Shown: positions 43,117 to 52,512 of the stretch, one piece after another
Position numbering within the stretch: the first letter of the stretch is position 1
How the letters are laid out: each line of letters opens with the position of its first letter
Source: Roseateles depolymerans
GTDB taxonomy: Bacteria > Pseudomonadota > Gammaproteobacteria > Burkholderiales > Burkholderiaceae_C
Direction: 5' to 3'
NCBI GenBank assembly: GCA_003241055.1
Contig: QFOD01000014.1
Span: 1-64,000 of the forward strand
DNA: 64,000 nt
Program-made: the position numbers and the translations under genes
Notes under the pieces: model-generated
What the model was told of the DNA's origin: nothing
The model's database searches: none
The model's input: only the letters and a program-made list of their open reading frames with translations

Positions 43117-45651
43117 ATGACCGACCCGTCTCAGCCCCTGCCCTGGCCCCACGCTGACGATCAGCCCCAAGCGGCCCCGGCGCCGGGCACCAAGCTTCCG
43201 GACTTCCTCTGGCCCACGCCGCCCTACGCCGCCTATCCGCAGCCGCTGGTGCAGGTCGCACCGGAGCCCTGCGAGATCCTCGGGCTGAACAACAGCCGCA
43301 GCGCAGGCCATGTGATTGCCATCGATGCAGCGGAACGGGTCGCGCGCATCAACGTGCCGCCGGCACGCAACAGCATGCCGCTGAAGTTCAGCCAGTTCCG
43401 CGCGATCAAGCTGAACCGGCCGCTGATGGTGCCGCCGCGCGACGCCGACGACCTCGGCTCGCCGCTCAGCCTTGACCAGCGGCCGCGCACGCCCTTTCGC
43501 ATCGTGTTCAACGGCGGCGCCGAGCTCAAGGGCGTCACCATCGGTCACCATCAGGACGATCTGGGCCTGTTCCTGTTCCCACCGCTCAGCGAGACGGACG
43601 ACTCGGTGCGCCGCGTGTTCGTGCCGCGCGAGGTGCTGGCCCATTTCGAGATCGGCGAGCGCATCGGTGATCTGCTGATCAAGGACAAGCTGGTCACTCA
43701 GGAACAGGTCAGCTCGGCCGCGATCGAGCAGACCCAGCTCCGTCAACGCCGGGTCGGCGACATCCTGGTCGACCAGCAGGTGGTGACGGCGGCGCAGCTG
43801 ATGCAGGCCATCGAGCAGCAGGCCAAGATGCCCATGGTGCGCATCGGCGAGGCGCTGCTGGCGCTGGAGCTGATCTCCAAGGAGCAGCTGGAGCAGGCCC
43901 TCGAGCAGCAGCGCGAGGACCGCTCGGTGCCGCTGGGCGAGCTGCTCGTGCGCCGCGGCATCATCACGCGGCCACAGCTGCAGTCGGCGCTGGCCCGCAA
44001 GATGGGCTACCCGGTCGTCGACGTCGAGAAGTTCGAGGTCGAACCCGATGCGGTACGCAAGCTGCCCTACTCGGTGGCCAAGCGGCTGGGCGTGCTGCCG
44101 CTGGTGCTGCGCGACGGACGGCTGGTCGTCGCGATGGAAGACCCGACCCGCCGGGATGCGATCGACGAGGTCGAGTTCATCTCGCAGCTCAAGGTCGTGC
44201 CGACGCTGACCAAGGTCGGCACGCTGCAGTTCGCGATCCCCACCACCTACGACCGCTTCGGCTCGGAAAGCCTGCCCCGCGAGGACCAGAGCCTGCCCGC
44301 CATCCAGGCCGACTTCACGCTGGAGAGCTCCAACAAGCTCATCGAGACCCTGGAGCGCGACAGCAGCGAACGGCCCGAGCGCGACGACGAGCCCACCATC
44401 GAGCAGAGCGACAACTCGCTGGTGCGCCTGATCAACTCGATGATCATCGAGGCGCACAGCCAGGGCGTCTCCGACATCCATATCGAGACCTACCCCGGCA
44501 AGGAAAAGCTCAAGATCCGCTTCCGGCGCGATGGCCTGCTGCAGCCCTACCTCGAGCTGCCGCACACCTACCGCAACGCGATGATCGCGCGCATCAAGAT
44601 CATGTGCGACCTCGACATCTCCGAGCGCCGCAAGCCGCAGGACGGCAAGATCAACTTCGCGCGCTTCTCGCCCCAGCACAAGCTGGAGCTGCGCGTGGCC
44701 ACCATCCCCACCAGCAATGGCCTGGAGGACGTGGTGATGCGGCTGCTGGCCAGCAGCCGCCCGATTCCGCTGGACCGCATCGGCCTCACGCCGGCCAACC
44801 TCGAGGCCCTCAAGCACGCGGTGGCGCGACCCTACGGCATGGTGCTGTGCGTCGGCCCCACGGGCTCGGGCAAGACCACCACGCTGCATTCGGCGCTGGC
44901 CCACATCAACACGCCCGAGCGCAAGATCTGGACGGCCGAGGACCCGGTCGAGATCACCCAGGCCGGCCTGCGCCAGGTGCAGGTGAATCCCAAGATCGAC
45001 TGGACCTTCGCGAAGGCGCTGCGCTCCTTCCTGCGCGCCGACCCGGACGTCATCATGGTGGGCGAAATCCGCGACCAGGAGACCGCCGAGATCGCGGTCG
45101 AGGCCTCGCTGACGGGCCACCTGGTGCTGTCCACGCTGCACACCAACAGCGCCGCCGAAACCATCACGCGGCTGCTGGACATGGGCATGGACCCGTTCAA
45201 CTTCGCCGATTCGCTGCTGGGCGTGCTGGCCCAGCGCCTGGTGCGGCGCAGCTGCAGCAGCTGCCAGACCGCCCAGCCGCTGTCCGACGGCGAACTCGAC
45301 GAGATGCTGGACGACTACCTCAATGCCTTCCCCGAGGACCAGCGCCCCAACCGCGCCGCCCTCGCGGCCGACTGGGTGCGGGCCTACGGCCGCGACGGCC
45401 AGCTGCAGCGCTTCCACAGCCCCGGCTGCCCGGCCTGCGGCCAGTCCGGCTTCAAGGGCCGTGCCGGGCTGCACGAGCTGCTGACAGTCTCCAAGACGCT
45501 GCGCCGCATGATCCAGACCGGCGCGCGGGCCGAGGAGCTCTACAACGCCGCCGTGGCCGAGGGCATGCGCTCGCTGCGCCAGGACGGCATCCTGAAGGTG
45601 CTGCAGGGCCTGACCACGCTGGCCGAGGTGCACGCCACCAGCAACAACTGA
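43117..45651 (+). CDS. GspE/PilB-family secretion ATPase
   Basis: This 844-aa ATPase has an unusual N-terminal region (1-170), two MshEN-like repeats (about 185-330, GDLLIKDKLVTQEQ and GELLVRRGIITRPQ), and a GspE core with Walker A GPTGSGKTTT (580-589), Walker B DVIMVGEIRDQETAE and the C-terminal zinc site (SCSSC, CPACG). MshEN domains bind c-di-GMP in PilB/MshE-type ATPases. A TTG at 43111 is an alternative start. No pil genes flank it except the pseudopilin at 45790. Confidence 0.9.
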   Translation: MTDPSQPLPWPHADDQPQAAPAPGTKLPDFLWPTPPYAAYPQPLVQVAPEPCEILGLNNSRSAGHVIAIDAAERVARINVPPARNSMPLKFSQFRAIKLNRPLMVPPRDADDLGSPLSLDQRPRTPFRIVFNGGAELKGVTIGHHQDDLGLFLFPPLSETDDSVRRVFVPREVLAHFEIGERIGDLLIKDKLVTQEQVSSAAIEQTQLRQRRVGDILVDQQVVTAAQLMQAIEQQAKMPMVRIGEALLALELISKEQLEQALEQQREDRSVPLGELLVRRGIITRPQLQSALARKMGYPVVDVEKFEVEPDAVRKLPYSVAKRLGVLPLVLRDGRLVVAMEDPTRRDAIDEVEFISQLKVVPTLTKVGTLQFAIPTTYDRFGSESLPREDQSLPAIQADFTLESSNKLIETLERDSSERPERDDEPTIEQSDNSLVRLINSMIIEAHSQGVSDIHIETYPGKEKLKIRFRRDGLLQPYLELPHTYRNAMIARIKIMCDLDISERRKPQDGKINFARFSPQHKLELRVATIPTSNGLEDVVMRLLASSRPIPLDRIGLTPANLEALKHAVARPYGMVLCVGPTGSGKTTTLHSALAHINTPERKIWTAEDPVEITQAGLRQVQVNPKIDWTFAKALRSFLRADPDVIMVGEIRDQETAEIAVEASLTGHLVLSTLHTNSAAETITRLLDMGMDPFNFADSLLGVLAQRLVRRSCSSCQTAQPLSDGELDEMLDDYLNAFPEDQRPNRAALAADWVRAYGRDGQLQRFHSPGCPACGQSGFKGRAGLHELLTVSKTLRRMIQTGARAEELYNAAVAEGMRSLRQDGILKVLQGLTTLAEVHATSNN

Positions 45652-45789
45652 CACCGCGCGCCCGGCGCCCATTCAAGTGCCGGGCTCGCGCGTGAAGCCT
45701 GCAACGCTTTGCCCAACGGCATGGCCCGCAGGCCCTTTCGGGCAGGCATTCCCTCCACGATAGTTGCGGCATCCCTTTGGAAGCCGCTC

Positions 45790-46158
45790 ATGAACAAGCA
45801 AGCCGGACTGTCGCTGATTCAGGTTGTCATCGCCCTGGTGGTGCTCGGGCTGGTGTCTGCGCTGGCCATGCCGCAGTTCGCGAGCGCCAGTGACGAAGCC
45901 CGGCAGAGCGCGCTCAACGAGGTGGCCGGCGCGCTGAGTTCGGCCTCGGCCATCAACTACGCCAACCGCAAGGCACACGGCGATCGCGGCATCCGCGTGG
46001 CGGACTGTGCCGACATCGCCGCCACGCTGCCCGGCGGCCTGCCCGAAGCCCGCTACCAGATCACGGCCGCCGCGATCTCGCCGGATTCGACCGTGACCAA
46101 CTGCGTCGTCAGCAGCAAGGGCAAGCAGGCGATGTTCACCGCCACCGGCGTGCTCTGA
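45790..46158 (+). CDS. type IV pilin-like protein lacking Glu5
   Basis: This 122-aa protein has a short leader and prepilin segment QAGLSLIQVVIALVVLGLVS, but the fifth residue after the cleavage Gly is Gln instead of the near-universal Glu. A globular part follows, with Cys in VADCADIA and TNCVVSS. The ATG at 45790 is preceded by GGAAG. It lies 138 bp after the ATPase gene and before two hairpins. Confidence 0.78.
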   Translation: MNKQAGLSLIQVVIALVVLGLVSALAMPQFASASDEARQSALNEVAGALSSASAINYANRKAHGDRGIRVADCADIAATLPGGLPEARYQITAAAISPDSTVTNCVVSSKGKQAMFTATGVL

Positions 46159-46167
46159 GCACAGCCC

Positions 46168-46186
46168 CGGGCGCCGCAGGCGCCCG
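46168..46186 (+). terminator. hairpin after the pilin-like gene (first of two)
   Basis: CGGGCGCC at 46168-46175 pairs perfectly with GGCGCCCG at 46179-46186 around a GCA loop. No T-tract follows directly. It is paired with the stronger hairpin 19 bp downstream. Confidence 0.45.
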
Positions 46187-46204
46187 TTCGACGAGTCAAA
46201 CCGC

Positions 46205-46232
46205 AAGGCGCCAACCCAGGTTGGCGCCTTTT
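46205..46232 (+). terminator. rho-independent terminator
   Basis: The stem AAGGCGCCAAC (46205-46215) pairs perfectly with GTTGGCGCCTT (46220-46230) around a CCAG loop and is followed by TTGCGTTT. It probably ends transcription of the ATPase and pilin-like genes. Confidence 0.8.
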
Positions 46233-46441
46233 GCGTTTCTGCCCTGCGCGTTCTGCGCCACCGTTCGCCGCCAGATGTCGCGGGCAACCGACACCCCACC
46301 GCCGAGGCGTGACCTTTGGCACGGTTGAAAACGACCAAATTGATCGAATTGATTGATGTCAAGACCTGACCCGCAGCGGCTGCCGAAGATGCTGACAAGC
46401 ACCCGGCGCCTGCAGCGCGCCTTTGGCAACCAGGACTGACG

Positions 46442-47980
46442 ATGCGTCTCAACCACCCCATCACCCAGCGCGAACTCGAGGTGCCCGACGGCACCAAGCT
46501 GGTCTCCACCACCGACGAACAGGGCCGCATCACCCACTGCAACGCGGCCTTCGTCAGCATCAGCGGCTACGACTACGCCGAACTGCTGGGCCAGCCCCAC
46601 AGCATCGTGCGCCACCCCGACATGCCCGCCGCGGCCTTCAAGGACATGTGGGCCACGATAGGCCGCGGCCGCCCGTGGTCGGGCGTCGTGAAGAACCGCG
46701 CCAAGAACGGCGACCACTACTGGGTGCTGGCCAACGTCACCCCGGTCGTGCGCAACGGCCGCAACGTCGGCTACATCTCCGTGCGCCAGAAGCCCACACG
46801 CCAGCAGGTCGCCGAGGCCGACGCCCTGTATGCCGACATGCGCGACCACCGTGAGGGGCAGACCCACTTCCGGCTGCACGCCGGGGGCATCCGGCGCGTG
46901 GGCTGGCGCGACTGGCCCAACATGGTGTTCCGCCTGTCGCTCACCCAGCGCATGGCGGTCGCGCTGACCCTGTGGATGGCCCTTGCCCTCGGTATTGTCA
47001 CCGCCAGCGGCGCGCCATGGCTGCTGGCCGCCGTGCTGCTGGGCGGCGCCGCGGGCCTGCTGGCCTGGTTCCACCGCAGCATCACGCAGCCGCTGGAGCG
47101 CTGCACCGACCTGACGGCCCGGATCGCCGGCTGCAACCTGCAGGGCGACATCGGGTACGACACCCGGCACCCCATCGGCCAGCTGATACGCAACGTCCGG
47201 CTGGTGAACCTGAACATGCAGGCCATCGTGGACGACGTCCGCGCCGAGGTCGATGCGATGACCGGCGCCGCCAGCGAGATCGCCGCGGGCAGCCAGGATC
47301 TGGCCGTGCGCAGCGAGCAGCAGTCCGCCAACGTCGAGCGCACCGCCTCGGCCATGGAGCAGATCACCTCGGTCGTGCAGCAGACCGCGGCCACGGCGCG
47401 ACGGGTCGAGGAAACCAGCGAGGGCGCTCGGGGCCGGGCCAACGAGGGCGGCCGTTCGGTGCACGATCTCGTCAGCACCATGCGCGCCATCGACGGCGCT
47501 TCGGGCCGCGTGGCCGACGTCATCCAGGTGATCGAGGGCATCGCGTTCCAGACCAATCTGCTGTCGCTGAACGCCGCTGTCGAGGCGGCCCGCGCCGGCG
47601 AGCATGGCAAGGGCTTCGCGGTGGTGGCCAGCGAGGTGCGTGCGCTGGCCAACCGCTGCGCCGACGCCACGAAGGAGATCCGCGGCCTGATCAACGCGTC
47701 CACGCAGGAGGTGGCCCAGGGCTCGCACCACGTGAGCGCCGCCGCCGAGGTGATCGGCAAGATCGTGCATTCGGTCGAGGATGTCTCCAGCCTGGTGCAG
47801 GAGATCACCCGCGCCGCGCACGAGCAGTCGGGCGGGGTCAGCGAAGTGAATCAGGCGATCAGCGAGATCGAGCAGACCACGCAGCAGAACGCCGCGCTGG
47901 CCCAGCAGACCGCCGCCGCCAGCGAATGCCTGCAAAGCCGCGCCGGCACGCTGACCCGTTCGGTGCAGATCTTCCGCTGA
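46442..47980 (+). CDS. PAS-domain methyl-accepting chemotaxis protein (Aer-like), paralogue
   Basis: This 512-aa receptor is a paralogue of the one at 4498-6099. It has a PAS domain (about 15-115: FVSISGYDYAELLGQPHSIV and RHPDMPAAAFKDMW), two hydrophobic helices at about 170-210, a HAMP-like region and a signalling tip NLLSLNAAVEAARAGEHGKG. It probably senses redox or energy state. The start at 46442 follows the terminator region by 209 bp. Confidence 0.92.
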   Translation: MRLNHPITQRELEVPDGTKLVSTTDEQGRITHCNAAFVSISGYDYAELLGQPHSIVRHPDMPAAAFKDMWATIGRGRPWSGVVKNRAKNGDHYWVLANVTPVVRNGRNVGYISVRQKPTRQQVAEADALYADMRDHREGQTHFRLHAGGIRRVGWRDWPNMVFRLSLTQRMAVALTLWMALALGIVTASGAPWLLAAVLLGGAAGLLAWFHRSITQPLERCTDLTARIAGCNLQGDIGYDTRHPIGQLIRNVRLVNLNMQAIVDDVRAEVDAMTGAASEIAAGSQDLAVRSEQQSANVERTASAMEQITSVVQQTAATARRVEETSEGARGRANEGGRSVHDLVSTMRAIDGASGRVADVIQVIEGIAFQTNLLSLNAAVEAARAGEHGKGFAVVASEVRALANRCADATKEIRGLINASTQEVAQGSHHVSAAAEVIGKIVHSVEDVSSLVQEITRAAHEQSGGVSEVNQAISEIEQTTQQNAALAQQTAAASECLQSRAGTLTRSVQIFR

Positions 47981-47993
47981 GCGGCCGCGCCGG

Positions 47994-48869
47994 TCAGCGC
48001 CGCGGCACCAGGCCGAGCGCCAGCGCGATGCCCACGAGAATGACTCCGCCGCCCGCCAGCATGCGGCCGCTGACCGCCTCGCCAAGGAACAGGCCGCCCC
48101 AGAGCAGCGCGAACACCGGAATCAGGAAGGTGACGGTCACCGCATTGGTCGGACCGACCCGGCTCATCAGCCGGAAATAGAGAATGTAGGCCACCGCCGT
48201 GCACAGCACGGCCAGCCCGACCGCGCTGCCCCAGGCCAGCGTGCCGGGCCAGGCCGCTGGCCATTGCGCCCAGGCGGGCACGGCCAGCAGCAGCGCCGCG
48301 GCAAGCTGGCTGCCCGTGGCGACCGCCAGCGGCGAGGCCTGCCCGAGGAAGCGCCGGCTCGCATTGGCCGCCAGCCCGTAGCAACAGGTGGCCCCCAGGC
48401 AGGCCAGCATCGCCCACAGCCCGCGGTGATCGGCGCCGGGCTTGAAGCTGGCCTGGTCCCAGGCCAGAAAGGCCACGCCGGCAAAGCCGATCATCAAGCC
48501 CAGCACCCGCCCGCGCGTCAGCCCCTGGCGCAGCCACACGTAGGCCACCAGCGCGGTCCACAGCGGCGTGCTCGCGTTGACGATGCTGGCCAGCCCGGCG
48601 GTGATGGACAGCGCTGCGTATGAGAACAGCGCAAACGGCAGCGCGCTGTTCAACAGCCCGACCAGCAGCAGGCCGGCGGCATGCTGGCGCAGTTGCCCAA
48701 GCTGGCCGCGCCAGGCCAGCAGCGGCAGCAGGATGAGGCTGGCCAGCCCCACCCGCACGGCCGCCAGCGCGATAGGCCCGAAATCATGTGCGCCCAGGCG
48801 CAAGAACAGGAACGAAGCGCCCCACAGCGCGGCCAGCAGGGTCAGCTCGGCCAGGTCCGAGGCCTTCAT
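47994..48869 (-). CDS. EamA/DMT-family transporter
   Basis: The 291-aa protein has about ten membrane helices in two EamA repeats (LTLLAALWGASFLFLRLG near residue 10, FLIPVFALLWGGLFLGEAV near residue 250). Family members export metabolites such as amino acids. It overlaps ogt by ATGA at the end of the repair operon. It lies head to tail with the chemoreceptor gene. Confidence 0.9.
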   Translation of the reverse strand: MKASDLAELTLLAALWGASFLFLRLGAHDFGPIALAAVRVGLASLILLPLLAWRGQLGQLRQHAAGLLLVGLLNSALPFALFSYAALSITAGLASIVNASTPLWTALVAYVWLRQGLTRGRVLGLMIGFAGVAFLAWDQASFKPGADHRGLWAMLACLGATCCYGLAANASRRFLGQASPLAVATGSQLAAALLLAVPAWAQWPAAWPGTLAWGSAVGLAVLCTAVAYILYFRLMSRVGPTNAVTVTFLIPVFALLWGGLFLGEAVSGRMLAGGGVILVGIALALGLVPRR

Positions 48870-49366
48870 GCTGCCGCGTTCCCGCCGCTCTCCAGCGCCA
48901 GCAGGGCCTGCTTGCGGGCGAGGCCGCCGGCATAGCCCGTCAGCGCGCCATCGGCACCGACGACCCGGTGGCAGGGAATCAGGATGCTGATGGGATTGCG
49001 CCCCACCGCCGCGCCCAGGGCCCGGGCCGCGCCGGCGCGCCCCAGACGGGCGGCCAGATGCCCGTAGCTGGCGCTGGCACCGGACGGCAGTTGCAGCAGC
49101 TCGGCCCAGACCGCCTGCTGGAACGGGGTGCCCAGCGGATCCAGCGGCGGCAGATGGGGTGCTCGGCCGGCGAAGTAGTCGGCCAGCGCCCGGGCCGTCG
49201 TGGCGAAGACGGCATCGCCCCCCCCGTCCACCGGCACGGCCAGCGGGCCGGGGTGGTGTTTCTGGCCGTCGAACCAGAGGCCGGACAGGCCGCGGGCGCT
49301 GCGCGCGGCGGTCAGCGGGCCCAGCGGTGTGGGCAGGCGCGTCTGCAGGAGGTGATGGGGGGTCAT
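48866..49366 (-). CDS. ogt: methylated-DNA-[protein]-cysteine S-methyltransferase
   Basis: The 166-aa protein has the active-site motif ILIPCHRVVGADGALTGYAGG with the acceptor Cys, preceded by TPFQQAVWAELLQLPSG and SYGHLAARLG. It repairs O6-methylguanine and O4-methylthymine by suicide transfer. It overlaps the Ada-AlkA gene and the EamA gene by ATGA. Confidence 0.95.
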   Translation of the reverse strand: MTPHHLLQTRLPTPLGPLTAARSARGLSGLWFDGQKHHPGPLAVPVDGGGDAVFATTARALADYFAGRAPHLPPLDPLGTPFQQAVWAELLQLPSGASASYGHLAARLGRAGAARALGAAVGRNPISILIPCHRVVGADGALTGYAGGLARKQALLALESGGNAAA

Positions 49367-50835
49367 GCGTTGTTCCAGAGGTGCAGCACCGCGTAGCTGC
49401 GATAGGGTCGGAAGCGCTCGGCCGCGTCGGCGTAGGCGCGTGGCGTCAGCGGCGGTGCACCCGGCGTGCCCAGCATGCGTCGCAGCACCACATCGCCCGG
49501 CGGGAAGGCATCCGGCCAGCTCCAGCCACGCATCAGCATGTAGGAGGCCGTCCAGGGGCCTACGCCGGGCAGCTGGCACAGCCGCTCCAGCGCCAGCCCG
49601 GGGGCACTGCACGAGAGTTCGGGCTCCAGCTCGGGCCAGCGTTGCGCTATCGTGATCAGGGCCTCGGCCCGGCGGCGGATCAGCCCCAGCTCGGCCAGGT
49701 CGGCCACCGCTGCGCGCGCCAGCCGCTCGGGCGTCGGGAACAGCCGTTCCACCCCCGGCGCCACCTGCGCCGCGGCCAGCGGCTCGCCGAAGCGCGCCAC
49801 CAGGCGACCGGCCAGCGTGCGGGCCGCGGCCACGGTGATCTGCTGCCCCAGCACCGCGCGCACCATCAGCTCGAAACGATCCAGGCAGCCCGGCAGGCGC
49901 AGCCCCGGCGTCGCCTCGGCCAAGGCACCCAGCCCGGCATCGATGGCCACGGGATCGGCGTCCAGATCGAGCCAGCGCCGCACCAGCGGCACCAGACTGC
50001 CCACGGCGGCCCAGAGCGCGGAACAGGGCGACAGCAGCACCTGTGGTCGGACCGGGTCGAAGCGCAGCACCAGCCGGCCGCTGACCCAGCCGCCGGCGTG
50101 ACGCAGTCTGAGGCTACGGCTGATGCTGCGCGCAGCCGGGTCCACCTGCTCCACGCCCGGCATGCCGCGCGCGGCCAGGAAGCGCAGCAGCGCATCCACC
50201 GCCAGCGGCGGCCGGTAGGCCAGCCGCAGCGCCGGCTCGCCACAGGCAGTGAGCGGCCCGCTGGCACGCCGCAGGGCCGTCGGCGCCAGGCGGTAGTGGC
50301 CGGCAAACACCGCGTTGAAGCTGCGCAGGCTGGCAAAGCCCGCCGCCTCGGCCACCTGGGCCACCGGCAGCGGCGTATCCGTCAGCAAGGCCTTGGCCAG
50401 CAGCAGGCGGCGCGTCTGAAGATATTGCAGCGGGGTCACGCCATGCTCGGCCGCGAAGATGCGGCGCAGATGCCGGCTGGTGATGCCCAGATGCGCGGCG
50501 AGATCCTCCACGCTGGCAGCGGGGTCGCTGCAGGCGTCCAGCCAGGCCGCAGCCTGGGCGGCGAGCGTGCGCGAGGCGTCGGTCGTCGTCCAGGCCAGCG
50601 GGCGCGGGGCCAGCTCCGGGCGGCAGCGCAGGCAGGGCCTGAACGCCGCGGCCTCGGCCTGCGCGGCGCTGGCGAAGAAACGGCAGTTCTCGCGCCGCGG
50701 CAGCCGCACACGGCAGACCGGCCGGCAGTAGATGCCGGTGGAGGTCACGCCGACATAGAGCCGCCCGTCGAAGCGGGCATCACGCGCACTCAGCGCGGCG
50801 TAGGCCGCATCGGCGCTCAGGTCCTGGGATTGCAT
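49363..50835 (-). CDS. Ada-type regulator fused to AlkA DNA glycosylase
   Basis: The 490-aa fusion has an Ada N-terminal zinc domain with C37, C41, C68 and C71 (methyl phosphotriester acceptor), an AraC helix-turn-helix (about 85-190) and an AlkA glycosylase (about 200-485) with GVGPWTASYMLMRG and the catalytic Asp448 in FPPGDVVL. It would sense methylated DNA, activate transcription and excise 3-methyladenine. The Ogt domain of Ada is provided by the next gene. Confidence 0.94.
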   Translation of the reverse strand: MQSQDLSADAAYAALSARDARFDGRLYVGVTSTGIYCRPVCRVRLPRRENCRFFASAAQAEAAAFRPCLRCRPELAPRPLAWTTTDASRTLAAQAAAWLDACSDPAASVEDLAAHLGITSRHLRRIFAAEHGVTPLQYLQTRRLLLAKALLTDTPLPVAQVAEAAGFASLRSFNAVFAGHYRLAPTALRRASGPLTACGEPALRLAYRPPLAVDALLRFLAARGMPGVEQVDPAARSISRSLRLRHAGGWVSGRLVLRFDPVRPQVLLSPCSALWAAVGSLVPLVRRWLDLDADPVAIDAGLGALAEATPGLRLPGCLDRFELMVRAVLGQQITVAAARTLAGRLVARFGEPLAAAQVAPGVERLFPTPERLARAAVADLAELGLIRRRAEALITIAQRWPELEPELSCSAPGLALERLCQLPGVGPWTASYMLMRGWSWPDAFPPGDVVLRRMLGTPGAPPLTPRAYADAAERFRPYRSYAVLHLWNNA

Positions 50836-50919
50836 GCGGCCAGTCTAGGGCGCCGCCCGGCGCAGCACTCGCAGCTTTCGGACATGTGGGCAGCCCCGGC
50901 GCTGCCAACGCGCGCCGCC

Positions 50920-51675
50920 TCAGTCGTCGGCGAAGGCGCTCGCGTGACGCCTCTTGAGCCGGGCGACGCTGCCATCGTCCTGCAGGCTGCGATACGCGTC
51001 GGCAATGAGTCGCTGCTGCGCCTCAGGCAGTGACGGCAGCGACACGGCATACAGATCCAGCCGGCGCGGCAACGCCACCGCCTGCACGCTGTCCTGCGGC
51101 AGCCCCAGGTGGCCGAGCTGGGCCCGCACGACCGCCTCAGGCCCCAGGATGGCATCCACGACGCCGCGGCGCAGCAGCGCGACCAGCTCGGCATAGTCGC
51201 GCCCCTCGGCCGCCACGGGCAGGCCGACCTCGTCCAGCCACTCGCGGCTGGACGAACCGCGCAGCACCGCGATGCGGCGGTCACGCAGCACGGCCGGGTC
51301 CCAGGCCAGCGCGGGCTGGCCCCGGCGGGTCAGCAGTGCGAACCGGAACGACCCCACCGGGAACAGCCAGGCGAACTGGGCCTCCCGCGCGGGCGTGCGC
51401 GCCGCGATCAGGCAGACCTGGGCCTGGCCCTGCTGCATCAGTCGCAGCGCGCGGGCCCAGGGGTAGATCTGCAGGTCCGCAGCCATGCCGGCACGCTTGA
51501 TGACCAGCTGGAAGAGCTCGTAGGCATAGCCCTGCGGCCCCGCGCTGCCCCGCCACAGGAAGGGCGGCACCTCGCCCGTCACCCAGGTCACCGGATGAGC
51601 CTGGGCTCGGGCGGTGATGGGGGCCAGCGCAGCGCAGCAGGCAGACAGCAGCAGGGAACGGCGCGACGTGGACAT
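50920..51675 (-). CDS. periplasmic solute-binding protein (SBP_bac_3 type)
   Basis: The 251-aa protein has an N-terminal signal (SRRSLLLSACCAA, resembling a twin-arginine signal, cleavage near ARA) and an ABC-type amino-acid-binding fold (TWVTGEVPPF, GYAYELFQLVIKRAG, FALLTRRG, DAILGPEAVV). No permease is nearby. It lies 45 bp after the response regulator gene, so it may be part of the two-component system. Confidence 0.82.
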   Translation of the reverse strand: MSTSRRSLLLSACCAALAPITARAQAHPVTWVTGEVPPFLWRGSAGPQGYAYELFQLVIKRAGMAADLQIYPWARALRLMQQGQAQVCLIAARTPAREAQFAWLFPVGSFRFALLTRRGQPALAWDPAVLRDRRIAVLRGSSSREWLDEVGLPVAAEGRDYAELVALLRRGVVDAILGPEAVVRAQLGHLGLPQDSVQAVALPRRLDLYAVSLPSLPEAQQRLIADAYRSLQDDGSVARLKRRHASAFADD

Positions 51676-51720
51676 GGCGGGCGGACGCAGTGCCGCCCAC
51701 TCTAGCCCAGCCCGCGCAGG

Positions 51721-52512
51721 CTACATGGCCTTGAACAGGTGCACGTAAGCCCGGCTGACCGGCAGTTCGCGTGACTGGCCGCGGATGCGCACGAACAGGC
51801 GGCTCTGCTCGTCGCGGCGCGTGCCGGCCAGATGGTCGAGATTGATGATGGTGGAGCGATGGATCTGCCAGAAGCACTGCGGATCGAGCTGGCTGGCCAG
51901 CTCGAAGATGGGCGTGCGGATCAGGTGCTCCTGCGTGGCCGTCTGCACGACCGTGTACTTGTCGTCCGCGAGGAAATAAAGCACCTCGTCGACCGGCACC
52001 TGGTGCATCAGCTCGCCGTTGGCGGCCCGGATGTAGCGCAGCCAGCCCGGGGCTGCAGTGGCAGCCGCACCGGCCGAGAGCGCGCCGGGCAGCAGCTTGC
52101 GCAGCGTGGCGGCCAGCGCGTCCTCCTCGCCGGCGGCTGCGGGGGTCGGCTCAGCCTGCAATCGCTCCACGCAGCGCGCCAGACGTTCGGCCTTGATGGG
52201 CTTGAGCAGGTAGTCCACGGCCCGGGCCTCGAAGGCCTCGACCGCATACTGGTCGTAGGCGGTCACGAACACCACCCGGGTTGAGGTTTCTATGCCTTGC
52301 GCCACCTCCAGGCCGGTCATGCCGGGCATCTGGATGTCCAGGAACGCAACGTCGGGGGCCAGTTCGGCGATGGCCTCGGCTGCCTCCACGCCGTTGGCCG
52401 CGACCTTGACGATCTGCAGCTCGGGCCAGATCTGGGCCAGCTGGATGCGCAGGTATTGGGCCAGGTGGGGTTCGTCGTCGGCAATCAGTGCGGTGCGGGG
52501 GGCGGAGCTCAT
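51721..52512 (-). CDS. LytTR-family response regulator (AlgR/LytR type)
   Basis: This 263-aa protein has a receiver domain with phospho-acceptor Asp59 in FLDIQMPGMTG, and the conserved Lys in DYLLKPI. A C-terminal LytTR DNA-binding domain (about 165-262) has HQVPVDEVLYF and QIHRSTIINLDHLAG. It overlaps the kinase gene by ATGA. Confidence 0.93.
   Translation of the reverse strand: MSSAPRTALIADDEPHLAQYLRIQLAQIWPELQIVKVAANGVEAAEAIAELAPDVAFLDIQMPGMTGLEVAQGIETSTRVVFVTAYDQYAVEAFEARAVDYLLKPIKAERLARCVERLQAEPTPAAAGEEDALAATLRKLLPGALSAGAAATAAPGWLRYIRAANGELMHQVPVDEVLYFLADDKYTVVQTATQEHLIRTPIFELASQLDPQCFWQIHRSTIINLDHLAGTRRDEQSRLFVRIRGQSRELPVSRAYVHLFKAM

Noticed and set aside
42985..45672. Open frame of 895 codons on the minus strand
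   Set aside because: It is antisense to the GspE-like ATPase, has low-complexity Arg/Gly/Ala-rich sequence and no recognisable domain. It is a shadow of the high GC content.
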